Source: Dolichospermum sp. DET69 (GTDB lineage Bacteria; Cyanobacteriota; Cyanobacteriia; Cyanobacteriales; Nostocaceae). Taken from it: DNA of 64,000 nucleotides. The DNA lies in NCBI GenBank assembly GCA_017355425.1, contig CP070233.1:536501-600500 (forward strand), given 5' to 3'. This document shows positions 55,606 to 64,000 of this stretch, piece by piece. How positions within the stretch are numbered: position 1 is the first letter of the stretch; every line of letters begins with the position of its first letter. The translations under genes and the position numbers were made by a program. The notes below the pieces were generated by a model. It was not told the origin of the DNA, ran no database searches, and worked only from the letters and a program-made list of their open reading frames with translations.

Positions 55606-56616
55606 TTATTTCAATGTTGCTGATTCTAAAGCCTGTTTAAAATCATCCAAAGAATTAACTGTTACAGCCAGTTTCAGCATTTCATCCAAAATAGATAGAT
55701 TAGAAACCTGAGATAGAGATACTGTAATCTCTGAAGAAACCTCACCTAGTCGAGCTTGCAAAACAGTTTTGATGTAATTACGAGCATTCTGTAACGCACC
55801 AATCTCCTTACCAATCTCCTTACCAATTTCCTTACCAATCTCCTTACCAATCTCTTTACCGCGTTCTATTGCCATTTGTTCTGTAGGACTGATAAAAGGC
55901 ATTTTTCTTTCCTCCTCAAAACTGTTAATTTTCTTCACTAACTTTTGCTGTAATTGCTCAGGTAATGTCATCATCATGTCAATGATTTTAAAGAGTTTCA
56001 CAATTTGCTCTTTATTTAATCCTCGTTCATAAAGTCCGCGAACTAATGTCCATTTCCATTGCTCCCGTTCTGATAAATTACCAGTGGTTGCTTTAGTTTT
56101 TAAATGTGCCATGACTATGATAGCAAAGGGATTGGTATTAGTTTCTAATTCTGGCCAACGCGATTCATAGTCAAGCAGTTTAGCAATGGGAAATTTAAGA
56201 CTAACTTCACACCCGCCAATGGCATAGCTATAAGTATTAGGTCGCCATTTATTACTTTCATCACCTAAAACAGCTAGACTAACCACAGGTTTGTGATACA
56301 GATCAAAGGAACGATAATTATAAACATACATTCGTTCACCAAAAGCTACTTCATATTGACTTTGAATTTCAATGTGAATCAATATCCAAATCACTTGTTT
56401 ATCAAGTAACAAAACTTGATACAGTTTATCAGCAATACGTTTTTCTGTGGTTGATGAAGCCGTAATTTTCTGTAGTTCTTTATCAAGAGAACGAGGGGTT
56501 TGTCTCCAATCAATTAATTGATGGACTTCAGGAAAAAAGAAGATTAAGAAGCTTTCAAAATACTCGTTTAGTGCTTCTTTCCATGATTCATCATAATTGG
56601 CAGTTACTTCTTTCAT
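55606..56616 (-). CDS. Rpn-family nuclease / putative transposase (copy 2)
   Basis: 336 residues from ATG 56616 (MKEVTANYDESWKEALNEYF). The open frame extends 23 codons upstream, but that part is translated family B repeat, so I exclude it. Same domain order as copy 1: PD-(D/E)XK core with HIEIQSQ, helical middle, GKEI repeats. It has five GKEI units against four in copy 1, which alone accounts for the 4-residue length difference. A handful of substitutions (VWLLDKRV versus VLLLDKQV). Recent tandem duplication is likely. Confidence 0.82.
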   Translation of the reverse strand: MKEVTANYDESWKEALNEYFESFLIFFFPEVHQLIDWRQTPRSLDKELQKITASSTTEKRIADKLYQVLLLDKQVIWILIHIEIQSQYEVAFGERMYVYNYRSFDLYHKPVVSLAVLGDESNKWRPNTYSYAIGGCEVSLKFPIAKLLDYESRWPELETNTNPFAIIVMAHLKTKATTGNLSEREQWKWTLVRGLYERGLNKEQIVKLFKIIDMMMTLPEQLQQKLVKKINSFEEERKMPFISPTEQMAIERGKEIGKEIGKEIGKEIGKEIGALQNARNYIKTVLQARLGEVSSEITVSLSQVSNLSILDEMLKLAVTVNSLDDFKQALESATLK

Positions 56617-57342
56617 AATTAAATTTTCTGGGTAACTGGACTTTAGACTAAGAGGATGTTTTAAAAGTATCTTATGGTGTATCAAATATTTTCAGATCCC
56701 CCTAAATCCCCCTTAAAAAGGGGGACTTTGAGGAATTTAGCCCCCCTTTGTAAGGGGGGTTGGGGGGATCTCGATTAATTCTGATACTTTTCAAACATCC
56801 TCTTAGACTAAGAAGCATATTGTGCAATGCAAAAACATCCATAGCGGTTAATGAAAACAGGCTGTGCTTTTTTTATCTTCTATTATTAGGGTGTCTAAGT
56901 ATTAAGACGCTTGTAATCAAGTTTGCAGGTGTAATTTATATAATTTTAGCACTTCTTCACGTATAAGTTAATTTTGACACAACACCCGAAAAAAATGGCA
57001 AATTAGAAAAATTAAGCTAATTTTAAATTATTTATATTTCCCTAATCTTTAACAACTGTGAGTCTTGTACTATTAAATTCCAGGGATATTTTACAAACTA
57101 TAGTCGCCAACTATGCGCTAGATAAGTTAAAGATGGAAACAACTAACAATTGACTCTTAAAGGTGGCTGCTCCCATGCTTAAAAGCACCACTGCGCCTAA
57201 AGTTGAGAAAAAATTCTCCCCATAGGGTAGTTTGTGTAAGTATACAATCACTGCTGAGGCGTGATATTTCATCTTGACATTTCGCAAAAATTAACCCAAC
57301 TTAACTATTTAGCTGCATAGCTATTATTCTTTTTAAATTTCC
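56617..57342. other. Intergenic region with an intact family B element
   Basis: 56652-56802 is a family B element. The rest (56812-57342) is AT-rich and contains the topA promoter region. A hydrophobic ORF at 56760-56966 begins inside the repeat and is not supported. Confidence 0.6.
56652..56802. repeat. Family B element, intact copy (151 bp)
   Basis: Ends GAGGATGTTTTAAAAGTATC and, inverted, GAGGATGTTTGAAAAGTATC. Flanked by the 9-bp duplication TTAGACTAA (56643-56651 and 56803-56811). The central stem is CCCCCTTAAAAAGGGGG. No ORF. Confidence 0.85.
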
Positions 57343-59985
57343 ATGTCAACTCTTGTTATCGTCGAATCTCCCACAAAAGCGCGTACCATTCGCAACTACC
57401 TACCAAAAGACTATGTGGTAGAAGCTTCAATGGGTCATGTCCGTGACCTTCCCCAGTCGGCCAGTGAAATTCCCGCCGCCGTCAAAGGGGAAAAATGGGC
57501 GCAGCTTGGGGTAAATGTAGAAGCCGACTTTGAACCAATTTATGTTGTCCCCAAAGACAAAAAGAAAATTGTCACTCAGCTAAAAGAAGCCCTCAAAGGC
57601 GTAACTGAACTGATTTTGGCCACAGACGAAGACCGGGAAGGGGAAAGCATTAGTTGGCATTTATACCAATTGCTCAAGCCTAAAGTGCCGACAAAGCGGA
57701 TGGTATTTCATGAAATAACCAAAGAAGCCATTCAAAAAGCTTTGAAGGACTGCCGCACCATTGATGAGCAGTTAGTTCGCGCCCAAGAAACCCGGCGGAT
57801 TTTAGATCGCTTGGTAGGATATACCCTATCGCCGCTGCTGTGGAAAAAAATTGCCTGGGGGTTATCCGCTGGGCGAGTGCAATCTGTAGCAGTCAGATTA
57901 TTAGTCACAAAAGAACGACAACGCAGAGCCTTCCATGAAGGTACATATTGGGATTTAAAAGCCATTCTTGAGCAAGAAAAAACTCCTTTCAGTGCCGTGC
58001 TAATAGCTCTAGGAGGCACAAAAGTTGCTACAGGCAGCGATTTCGACTCAACAACGGGCAGAATTACCGCAGGTCGCAATGTCGTCTTACTCAACGAAGC
58101 CGAAGCCGAAGCCCTAAGAACCCGCCTAGAAGGAAAACCTTGGACAGTGACAGAGATGGAAGAACGTCCTGTCACCCGCAAACCTGCACCACCATTCACT
58201 ACTTCCACACTACAACAAGAATCTAACCGCAAATTGCGCTTGACGGCACGGGATACCATGCGGGTTGCCCAGAATTTGTATGAGCAAGGGTATATTACCT
58301 ATATGCGGACAGATTCGGTGCATTTATCCGATCAAGCGATTACCGCCGCCCGCAATTGTGTAGAACAAAAATACGGGAAAGAATATCTTAGTCCCCAACC
58401 AAGACAATACACAACCAAATCTAAAGGCGCACAAGAAGCACACGAAGCCATTCGTCCCGCTGGTAGCAGTTTCCGCACGCCCCAAGAAACCGGTTTAGGT
58501 GGAAGAGAATTTGCTGTATATGACTTGATTTGGAAACGCACTGTCGCTTGTCAAATGGCTGACTCTCGCCAAACTCAAGTTACTGTGCAGATTCAAGTGG
58601 AAGACGCTGGTTTTCGTTCCTCTGGTAAGCGCATAGATTTTCCAGGATACCTCCGCGCCTATGTAGAAGGTTCTGATGATCCTGAAGCCGCTTTAGAAGA
58701 TCAAGAAGTAATTTTACCTGCTCTTAAAGTTGGAGATCATCCTCAATGTAATGAACTCGCAGCGGTAGGACATGAAACCCAACCTCCCGCCCGTTACACC
58801 GAAGCAACTCTCGTTAAAACCTTAGAAAGTGAAGGTATTGGTCGTCCTAGTACCTACGCCAGCATTATTGGCACAATCATTGATAAAGATTATGCCCAAC
58901 TGGTGAATAATGCCCTAGTTCCCACTTTCACCGCTTTTGCTGTGACTGATTTACTGGAAAAACATTTTCCCGATATTGTTGATCCCAGTTTTACTTCTAA
59001 AATGGAGCAAACCTTGGATGAAATTGCCACAGGTGAAGCTAAATGGCTACCTTACTTAAAGAAATTTTATCTTGGTGAAAAAGGTTTAGAAACTTTAGTC
59101 AGGGAACGAGAAACCGAAATTGATGCTAGTCAAGCCAGAACTGTACAACTAGAAAATTTAGATGCTAAAGTCCGAATTGGTAAATATGGGCCTTACATCG
59201 AAGTTACCAATGGTGAGGAAGTAATTACAGCTTCTATCCCCAAAAACCTCACACCGGCTGACCTGAACCCCAAACAGGTGGAAATTCTCCTCAAACAAAA
59301 AACCGTCGGACCAGACCAACTTGGTCGTCACCCGGAAACTGGAGAACCAATTTATATCAAACTTGGTACTTATGGTCCCTACGTTCAGTTAGGCGATAAA
59401 ACTGAAGAAAATCCCAAACCTAAACAAGCTTCTTTACTCAAAGGTGTAACACCGGAAACAGTCACTTTAGACATGGCTGTTGGTTTATTATCCCTCCCCC
59501 GTGCCTTGGGAACTCACCCAGAAACTGGTGGTAAAATCCAAACTAGTTTAGGACGATTTGGCCCCTATGTTGTCCATGATCAAGGGAAAGAGGGAAAAGA
59601 TTACCGTTCCCTAAAATCTACAGATGATGTCTTGACAATTTCTTTAAATCGGGCTTTAGAATTATTGGCAGAACCCAAAAAAGGGCGTGCGTCCAGCAAG
59701 AGTAAGTCCAAAGAAGCTTTACGGGAGTTGGGTTTACATCCAGAAGATGATTCCCCAGTCAATATCTATGATGGACCCTATGGACCTTACATTAAACATG
59801 GGAAAACTAATGCCAGTATTCCTGAAGGTGAATCAGTAGAAAATATCACGTTATCGACAGCTATCGAATTACTTTCCGCCAAAGCATCTACAAAATCTCC
59901 TCGCAAAAGCACTAAATCAACTACTAAGTCAACTACTACTAAATCAACAACCTCTAGAGGGAAAAAGAAAGACGCTGCAAGTTAA
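57343..59985 (+). CDS. topA: DNA topoisomerase I
   Basis: 880 residues; type IA enzyme that relaxes negative supercoils. TOPRIM domain at 3-120 ([21 protein letters not shown]). Catalytic Tyr320 in [13 protein letters not shown], and [13 protein letters not shown]. The C-terminus has several topo I-like repeats of the KYGPYI/GRFGPYV type, found in cyanobacteria instead of zinc fingers, and ends in a Lys/Ser/Thr-rich tail (about 845-880). ATG at 57343. Long AT-rich leader; no operon partner. Confidence 0.97.
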   Translation: MSTLVIVESPTKARTIRNYLPKDYVVEASMGHVRDLPQSASEIPAAVKGEKWAQLGVNVEADFEPIYVVPKDKKKIVTQLKEALKGVTELILATDEDREGESISWHLYQLLKPKVPTKRMVFHEITKEAIQKALKDCRTIDEQLVRAQETRRILDRLVGYTLSPLLWKKIAWGLSAGRVQSVAVRLLVTKERQRRAFHEGTYWDLKAILEQEKTPFSAVLIALGGTKVATGSDFDSTTGRITAGRNVVLLNEAEAEALRTRLEGKPWTVTEMEERPVTRKPAPPFTTSTLQQESNRKLRLTARDTMRVAQNLYEQGYITYMRTDSVHLSDQAITAARNCVEQKYGKEYLSPQPRQYTTKSKGAQEAHEAIRPAGSSFRTPQETGLGGREFAVYDLIWKRTVACQMADSRQTQVTVQIQVEDAGFRSSGKRIDFPGYLRAYVEGSDDPEAALEDQEVILPALKVGDHPQCNELAAVGHETQPPARYTEATLVKTLESEGIGRPSTYASIIGTIIDKDYAQLVNNALVPTFTAFAVTDLLEKHFPDIVDPSFTSKMEQTLDEIATGEAKWLPYLKKFYLGEKGLETLVRERETEIDASQARTVQLENLDAKVRIGKYGPYIEVTNGEEVITASIPKNLTPADLNPKQVEILLKQKTVGPDQLGRHPETGEPIYIKLGTYGPYVQLGDKTEENPKPKQASLLKGVTPETVTLDMAVGLLSLPRALGTHPETGGKIQTSLGRFGPYVVHDQGKEGKDYRSLKSTDDVLTISLNRALELLAEPKKGRASSKSKSKEALRELGLHPEDDSPVNIYDGPYGPYIKHGKTNASIPEGESVENITLSTAIELLSAKASTKSPRKSTKSTTKSTTTKSTTSRGKKKDAAS

Positions 59986-60357
59986 GTTAGACCCAGGGAG
60001 CAGAGTGATCTTCTTCCTTCTTTCTTCGTGTCCTTCGTTCCTATATCCCTCCGGGACGCTCCTTCTTCCTTCTTCCTTCTTCGGTGACTCCTTCTTCCTT
60101 CTTCCTGATTCGGTGACTCCTGATTCGGTGACTCCTGATTCGGTGACTCCTGAATTCATATCACCAATTACCCATTACTAATTAAGGATGTGATAATCTA
60201 ATAAGTAAGGGAGAACACAAAATTAGAATTTCCTGGTATCTAATACCATTTTTATGGAAATGTGTCAACCCCATAAAGGCTAAAGGTGCGATAATATGCC
60301 GGTTTTTGCGACCCGGTTAAATAAAATTGAGGTAGTATCTCAGGAGCGGTCAGTTTA
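59986..60357. other. Intergenic region with short tandem repeats
   Basis: CTTCCTT microsatellite (about 60008-60105) followed by a 15-bp unit GATTCGGTGACTCCT repeated three to four times (about 60108-60153). The last 170 bp hold the presumed promoter of the small ORF and aroQ. Confidence 0.75.
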
Positions 60358-60498
60358 ATGGATTATATAGAAAAGCTGCTGGAAAAGCTAAAAGAATTAG
60401 CGCGGAAGTTAATTGATAGCCTGCTAGGTCCAGAAACTGAGCCGGAACCGGAACTGATTCCGATTCCTGTCCATGAACGTTCTATGGGCCGTCGTTAA
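60358..60498 (+). CDS. Small hypothetical protein (46 aa)
   Basis: MDYIEKLLEKLKELARKLID, then SLLGPETEPEPELIPIPVHE and RSMGRR. An amphipathic N-terminal helix, an acidic Pro/Glu middle and a basic end. ATG is preceded by CAGGAGCGG about 8 bases upstream, a good ribosome site. It ends 19 bp before aroQ on the same strand, so the two are probably co-transcribed. Function unknown; the reading frame, ribosome site and spacing are the only evidence. Confidence 0.6.
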   Translation: MDYIEKLLEKLKELARKLIDSLLGPETEPEPELIPIPVHERSMGRR

Positions 60499-60517
60499 AA
60501 TCTTGAAGGTGTGAGGG

Positions 60518-60967
60518 TTGAATTTGCCAGCTTTAAGTATTCTGGTGCTGCACGGTCCAAATCTAAATTTGCTAGGACTCAGAGAACCCGGCATTTATGG
60601 TTCTTTAACCTTGGCAGAAATTAATCGCTTGTTAGAGTCCAAAGCTATGGAACTACAAGCGAAAGTGTCGTCTGTGCAGTCAAATCATGAAGGGGTTTTA
60701 GTAGATGCTATTCACGGAGCATTAGGCAAAAATCAGGGAATTGTCATTAATGCTGGAGCTTACACTCATACTAGTGTAGCTTTGCGAGATGCGATCGCTG
60801 CTGTTAATTTACCTACTGTTGAAGTACATCTGAGTAATATTTATCGTCGGGAAGATTTCCGCCATCATTCTTATATCGCACCAGTGGTAATTGGTCAAAT
60901 AAGTGGCTTTGGCGCTCAAAGTTATCTATTAGGCTTACAAGCACTAGTGTATCATTTACGGCAGTAA
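60518..60967 (+). CDS. aroQ: 3-dehydroquinate dehydratase, type II
   Basis: 149 residues; third step of the shikimate pathway (dehydroquinate to dehydroshikimate), dodecameric in this family. Motifs: [18 protein letters not shown] (catalytic loop with Arg and Tyr), [30 protein letters not shown] and [19 protein letters not shown] with the catalytic His. Starts at TTG 60518 after GAAGGTGTGAGGG; no nearer ATG retains the N-terminus. Probably translated from the same message as the 46-aa ORF, and perhaps the next gene, 76 bp away. Confidence 0.95.
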   Translation: MNLPALSILVLHGPNLNLLGLREPGIYGSLTLAEINRLLESKAMELQAKVSSVQSNHEGVLVDAIHGALGKNQGIVINAGAYTHTSVALRDAIAAVNLPTVEVHLSNIYRREDFRHHSYIAPVVIGQISGFGAQSYLLGLQALVYHLRQ

Positions 60968-61043
60968 TAGGTAATGGGTAATGAGTAATGGGTAATAGGT
61001 AACAGGAAATTAGGAAATAATTACCAATTACCAAGGATGAATT

Positions 61044-61940
61044 ATGCGTTATTCTCTCGTTAATCGGGTTAGGGGTGCTTTTCTAGGAGCTTTTTTAGGA
61101 GAGAGTTTAGCTAAACCGAATAGTTTTAATTTGGGTAAAATTGCCGTTTTAGGTACGGAAAGTTTAATCAGTTTAGGCAAGTTGGATGTAGATGACTGGT
61201 TAAAGCGTCAACAACAAGCAAATATTAAATTAGAAACAAATATTAACTCCTGGGGACAAATAATTCTCGCTACATTACCAGTGGCGATATTTTTTCATGA
61301 AGATACTGGGAAAATGCGAGAAAATATCCTAGAAGTGCAAAAAATATGGAATTGGCAAAATGAGCCAGTGGTAAGAGATGCTAGTTTAATCATAGGATAT
61401 GCGATCGCTCAATCCCTCAATGAAAAACTTAACCCCCATAGCCTCATTTCTGAAATGGTTAGTTTTTTAGATCAAACATCAACTTCTTTACCACAACAAT
61501 TAATAAAAGTCAATGACTTATTAAAAAAAGGTGCGGGACTAGAAACAGCACGAAGGGAATTAAGCAGTGCAGAAAAATTAACTAGTAATATTGGTTTAGC
61601 TTTTTACTGCTTTCTGAGTACCCTAGAAGACTTTCCCCTAACTGTATTACGAGCTAATCAAAATCACGATTTTGCCAATCAAAATGTTACAGGTGCGATC
61701 GCTGGAGTATTATCGGGGTCATATAACACTACAGTTGGTATACCTGTAAATTGGCAAATTTCCCCCTCAGTCACTAACTCCCCAGCCTGGGGACTTGAGA
61801 ATTTTACCCAAATATTAAAATTAGCCGATACAATGATGGCGGTGTGGTCTGGAGTTTATAACTTTAGTAATGATTGTGGCAAATTTGTAGAGACAAGATA
61901 TACTATTTTTGCAGCTCCTCATATTATCCGTAGACGCTGA
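61044..61940 (+). CDS. ADP-ribosylglycohydrolase-family-like protein
   Basis: 298 residues. N-terminal RVRGAFLGAFLGESLA resembles the GALLGLAVGDALG opening of the family, and TGAIAGVLSGSYNTTVGIP resembles the GALAGAYYG.IP C-terminal motif. The metal-binding Asp residues typical of DraG-type hydrolases (GDxxG, DTxD) are not evident, so it may have lost activity. ATG after AAGGATGAATT. Lies between aroQ and the HD phosphohydrolase on the same strand. Confidence 0.7.
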   Translation: MRYSLVNRVRGAFLGAFLGESLAKPNSFNLGKIAVLGTESLISLGKLDVDDWLKRQQQANIKLETNINSWGQIILATLPVAIFFHEDTGKMRENILEVQKIWNWQNEPVVRDASLIIGYAIAQSLNEKLNPHSLISEMVSFLDQTSTSLPQQLIKVNDLLKKGAGLETARRELSSAEKLTSNIGLAFYCFLSTLEDFPLTVLRANQNHDFANQNVTGAIAGVLSGSYNTTVGIPVNWQISPSVTNSPAWGLENFTQILKLADTMMAVWSGVYNFSNDCGKFVETRYTIFAAPHIIRRR

Positions 61941-62252
61941 AATAATTTAAGAGACTTCCAAATAAAAAAATATGCCAAAATTTCTTGTGGTGCAGGCCAA
62001 ACAGCCTGCTAATAATATCAGGACGGGCAGGATGCCCATCCCACAAGATTGGATCATCTTTTTTGTGAAGTCCTCTAATTCAGCGAAGCAGGCGGTTAAT
62101 TGTACCGGACACTTGGAGACTGTAGTATTTAATCCTAAAAGGGTTAAAATGCGAACCGCTATCCCTCCTGAAGTTGTTATGCAGCTTGGGCGGCGTTCAC
62201 GATAGCGTGCCGGAGGCATTAGCCATATTTGGGGTATTTCGCGGCAGGAAAG
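61941..62252. other. Intergenic region with family E copy
   Basis: Family E at 61950-62076. Then a short interspersed motif GGCGGCGTTCACGATAGCGTGCCGGAGGC (62191-62219) of a kind common in cyanobacteria. No gene. Confidence 0.65.
61950..62076. repeat. Family E element, copy 3
   Basis: AGAGACTTCCAAATAAAAAA start; GTGAAGTCCTCT end; the central stem pairs TGTGGTGCAGGC with GGATGCCCATCCCACA. Same orientation as the 47.6-kb copy. Confidence 0.72.
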
Positions 62253-64000
62253 ATGAAAACGCAGCAATTTTTGCATTCCTTGAGTCAGCAATTAAGGCAA
62301 TGGCAGCGACAGTATAAAATCCTATTTTGTGAAGGAAAGTGTCAACAGAAACTGCATAGGAATTTTTTCAATAATCTACTTCTGTATTTATCAGCACATA
62401 GTCACCAGGGAAAACAAGGAAAACGGGGACAGACACAAAAATCAACTGTTAAATTAGTTAGAAAAACCAGTGGTATTGATAAAGTTATTTTCAGATGGGT
62501 ACACCAAAAACGCGCCTCACTAATTTTGGTGTTGGCCATATTATCACTAACAAGTGTAGTGGGTCATGACTTATATAATCAACCAAGAATGAAAGTTGAT
62601 AATATTGCTTTCCAAACATTTATTGCTCCCTATTCGGATCATATTGAAGATCGACAGGAGACAGAACAGCAACGACAAAATGCTATAGATAGATCTGCGC
62701 CAATTTTGATGATTGATAACCAAATAAATGAGGAAATCAATGAGTATTTAGAAGAAATTTTCGATAAAAGTAATCAATTGCGGGGGATAGTTGGTACTTT
62801 TCCCTTTGCTGACACTTCACGGTTATCAATTTCTACTCAACGTTATCTTAGGACTTTTCCTGAATCGGAATGGCAGAAAATCACAGGAACTTTAGAAAAT
62901 AATAGAAAACAGAATTTAAAAAAACAAAGTTCAAAATTGTTGTTACTGCCGCAAAGTTTAATAAATGGCAAAAAACTCTCTAATTCATCAAATTTTCCAG
63001 GATTACCTTTGCCTAGTTATGGAAATCATAGTGATGAAGCATCTTTTATTCAAGCATTATCAGAACTGGAAGCTGATCAATTTACTGCATCAGAATCTGA
63101 TTTTTTAGAACTGATTAATCAAATATCACAAGTTAGGCAAGGATATAATCAAGCTATTAAGAAAGCATCACAACTAGAAACTGGACAAGTAAAAAAAATT
63201 TATATAGAACCTATTATTTTAGATTTAACTGATAATGATTGGTTAAAAACACAAACTGGAATTCATAAAATTGCCGAGCGAATTCTTGCCCAAGGTATAT
63301 CTGCTGGATTACCTAAAACTATTTTGAATGATGCAGTTAGTTTGCAAGTAGAATTATCTGTACCTAGTGAAGCTGAACCATTAGCAAAAAATGTATTATT
63401 AGCCGTACTAAAGCCAAATATTAAACAAGATGAAGCACAAACTAAACAACAAGGTGAACTGGTAGCCAATAAAATACCATCTGTAATGATGCAGGTAGAA
63501 AAAGGAGAGATAATTGTTAGTAAAGGAGAAAAAATTACAATCAGGAAATTTCAGGTATTAGAACATTATCGCCTGATTTTCCGCCAAGTGAATTGGATGG
63601 GTTTAACAGTTGTTTCCATACTTATTACGCTAGTAATTGGAATTTTTGTTTGGTTAGAAAGAAAAAGTCATAACTATTTGCGACAACGCGATCGCCTATT
63701 AGTTTTACTACTTACCATCAGTGTTCCCGGAGTATTAGCAATGAGTTTACCCTATACTACATGGAGCGCTATTGGTTTATTATTAGGCAGTTTCTATGGC
63801 CCAACTATAGGGATAACAGTGGTGGGGCTATTGTCGTTGGTACTACCGATTACCACCGATACAAATATTTTGGTATTGCTGGCTGGGGCTGCGGGAGGAA
63901 TGTTAAGTAGTTATGTAGCGCATAGATTGCGATCGCGTGAAGAACTAGCATTATTAGGTGTTATCACTGCCTTAACCCAAGGTGGGGTATTCTTATTATT
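62253..64000 (+). CDS. 7TM-HD family phosphohydrolase (PgpH-like), 3'-truncated by the window
   Basis: Open from ATG 62253 (after CAGGAAAG) to the end of the window: 582 residues visible. Basic cytoplasmic N-terminus (1-85), TM1 about 92-110 (ASLILVLAILSLTSVVG), a large extracytoplasmic 7TMR-HDED region (about 115-445: NQPRMKVDNIAFQTFIAPYS; EKGEIIVSKGEKIT), then the start of a seven-helix 7TMR-HD block (GLTVVSILITLVIGIFVWL; RDRLLVLLLTISVPGVLAM). The catalytic HD domain would follow beyond the edge. In Firmicutes the homologous PgpH hydrolyses cyclic di-AMP; the same role is inferred here. The aroQ-side genes are on the same strand. Confidence 0.88.
   Translation, partial: MKTQQFLHSLSQQLRQWQRQYKILFCEGKCQQKLHRNFFNNLLLYLSAHSHQGKQGKRGQTQKSTVKLVRKTSGIDKVIFRWVHQKRASLILVLAILSLTSVVGHDLYNQPRMKVDNIAFQTFIAPYSDHIEDRQETEQQRQNAIDRSAPILMIDNQINEEINEYLEEIFDKSNQLRGIVGTFPFADTSRLSISTQRYLRTFPESEWQKITGTLENNRKQNLKKQSSKLLLLPQSLINGKKLSNSSNFPGLPLPSYGNHSDEASFIQALSELEADQFTASESDFLELINQISQVRQGYNQAIKKASQLETGQVKKIYIEPIILDLTDNDWLKTQTGIHKIAERILAQGISAGLPKTILNDAVSLQVELSVPSEAEPLAKNVLLAVLKPNIKQDEAQTKQQGELVANKIPSVMMQVEKGEIIVSKGEKITIRKFQVLEHYRLIFRQVNWMGLTVVSILITLVIGIFVWLERKSHNYLRQRDRLLVLLLTISVPGVLAMSLPYTTWSAIGLLLGSFYGPTIGITVVGLLSLVLPITTDTNILVLLAGAAGGMLSSYVAHRLRSREELALLGVITALTQGGVFLL

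Noticed and set aside
56617-56685. Upstream extension of the second Rpn gene (23 codons)
   Set aside because: It is translated family B repeat; the paralogue starts at the internal MKEV.
56760-56966. Hydrophobic 68-aa ORF
   Set aside because: Starts within a family B repeat and matches no known small photosystem or cytochrome b6f subunit.

Overview
The window looks like chromosome from a filamentous, probably heterocyst-forming cyanobacterium (Nostocales). Evidence: HIP1 octamers (GCGATCGC) throughout; photosystem I subunit psaX; the NDH-1 gene ndhB; a devB/devC exporter pair; a complete hmp-type chemotaxis locus (hmpF plus hmpABCDE, known from Nostoc punctiforme hormogonia); heptanucleotide tandem repeats; and very many small palindromic repeats. 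The genus cannot be fixed from the sequence alone. I found no tRNA, rRNA, CRISPR array or prophage.

Layout. 0-7.3 kb: the 3' part of hemL, a Ser/Thr kinase with pentapeptide repeats, then devB and devC (no devA here) separated by a heptamer microsatellite. 7.8-10.1 kb: an outer-membrane beta-barrel gene split by a 1523-bp ISH3-like insertion sequence; removing the IS and one copy of its 5-bp target duplication restores one reading frame. 10.6-12.1 kb: tilS and a three-layer nest of small elements. 12.1-25.9 kb: divergent hmpF and hmpABCDE. 26-34.3 kb: SNF2 helicase plus SWIM protein, a hybrid histidine kinase, an amino-acid ABC permease, psaX. 34.5-37 kb: lipA, whose last codons come from a mobile repeat, a response regulator, and a repeat nested in a repeat. 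37.2-53.1 kb: two giant paralogous secreted-type calcium-binding proteins flanking ndhB and an island of toxin-antitoxin genes, two of them broken. 53.4-56.6 kb: a short HicB-like ORF and two near-identical Rpn-family nuclease genes. 57.3-64 kb: topA, a small ORF, aroQ, an ADP-ribosylglycohydrolase-like gene, and the start of a 7TM-HD phosphohydrolase that runs off the window.

How the genes work together. HmpA-F form one motility signalling system (receptor, adaptor, histidine kinase, response regulators, and a coiled-coil protein that acts with type IV pili). The two giant RTX/Calx-beta proteins and the split beta-barrel gene share an upstream block with an 8-bp direct repeat spaced exactly 21 bp, suggesting common regulation of surface proteins. 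SNF2 and SWIM probably form a two-gene operon.

The main novelty is the repeat landscape. At least seven small non-coding inverted-repeat families (A-G in the feature list) can be delimited, several with precise target duplications. Some carry others inside them, and some sit at the 3' ends of genes and supply or adjoin the stop codon. Family names, boundaries and TSDs were read by eye; no database was consulted.
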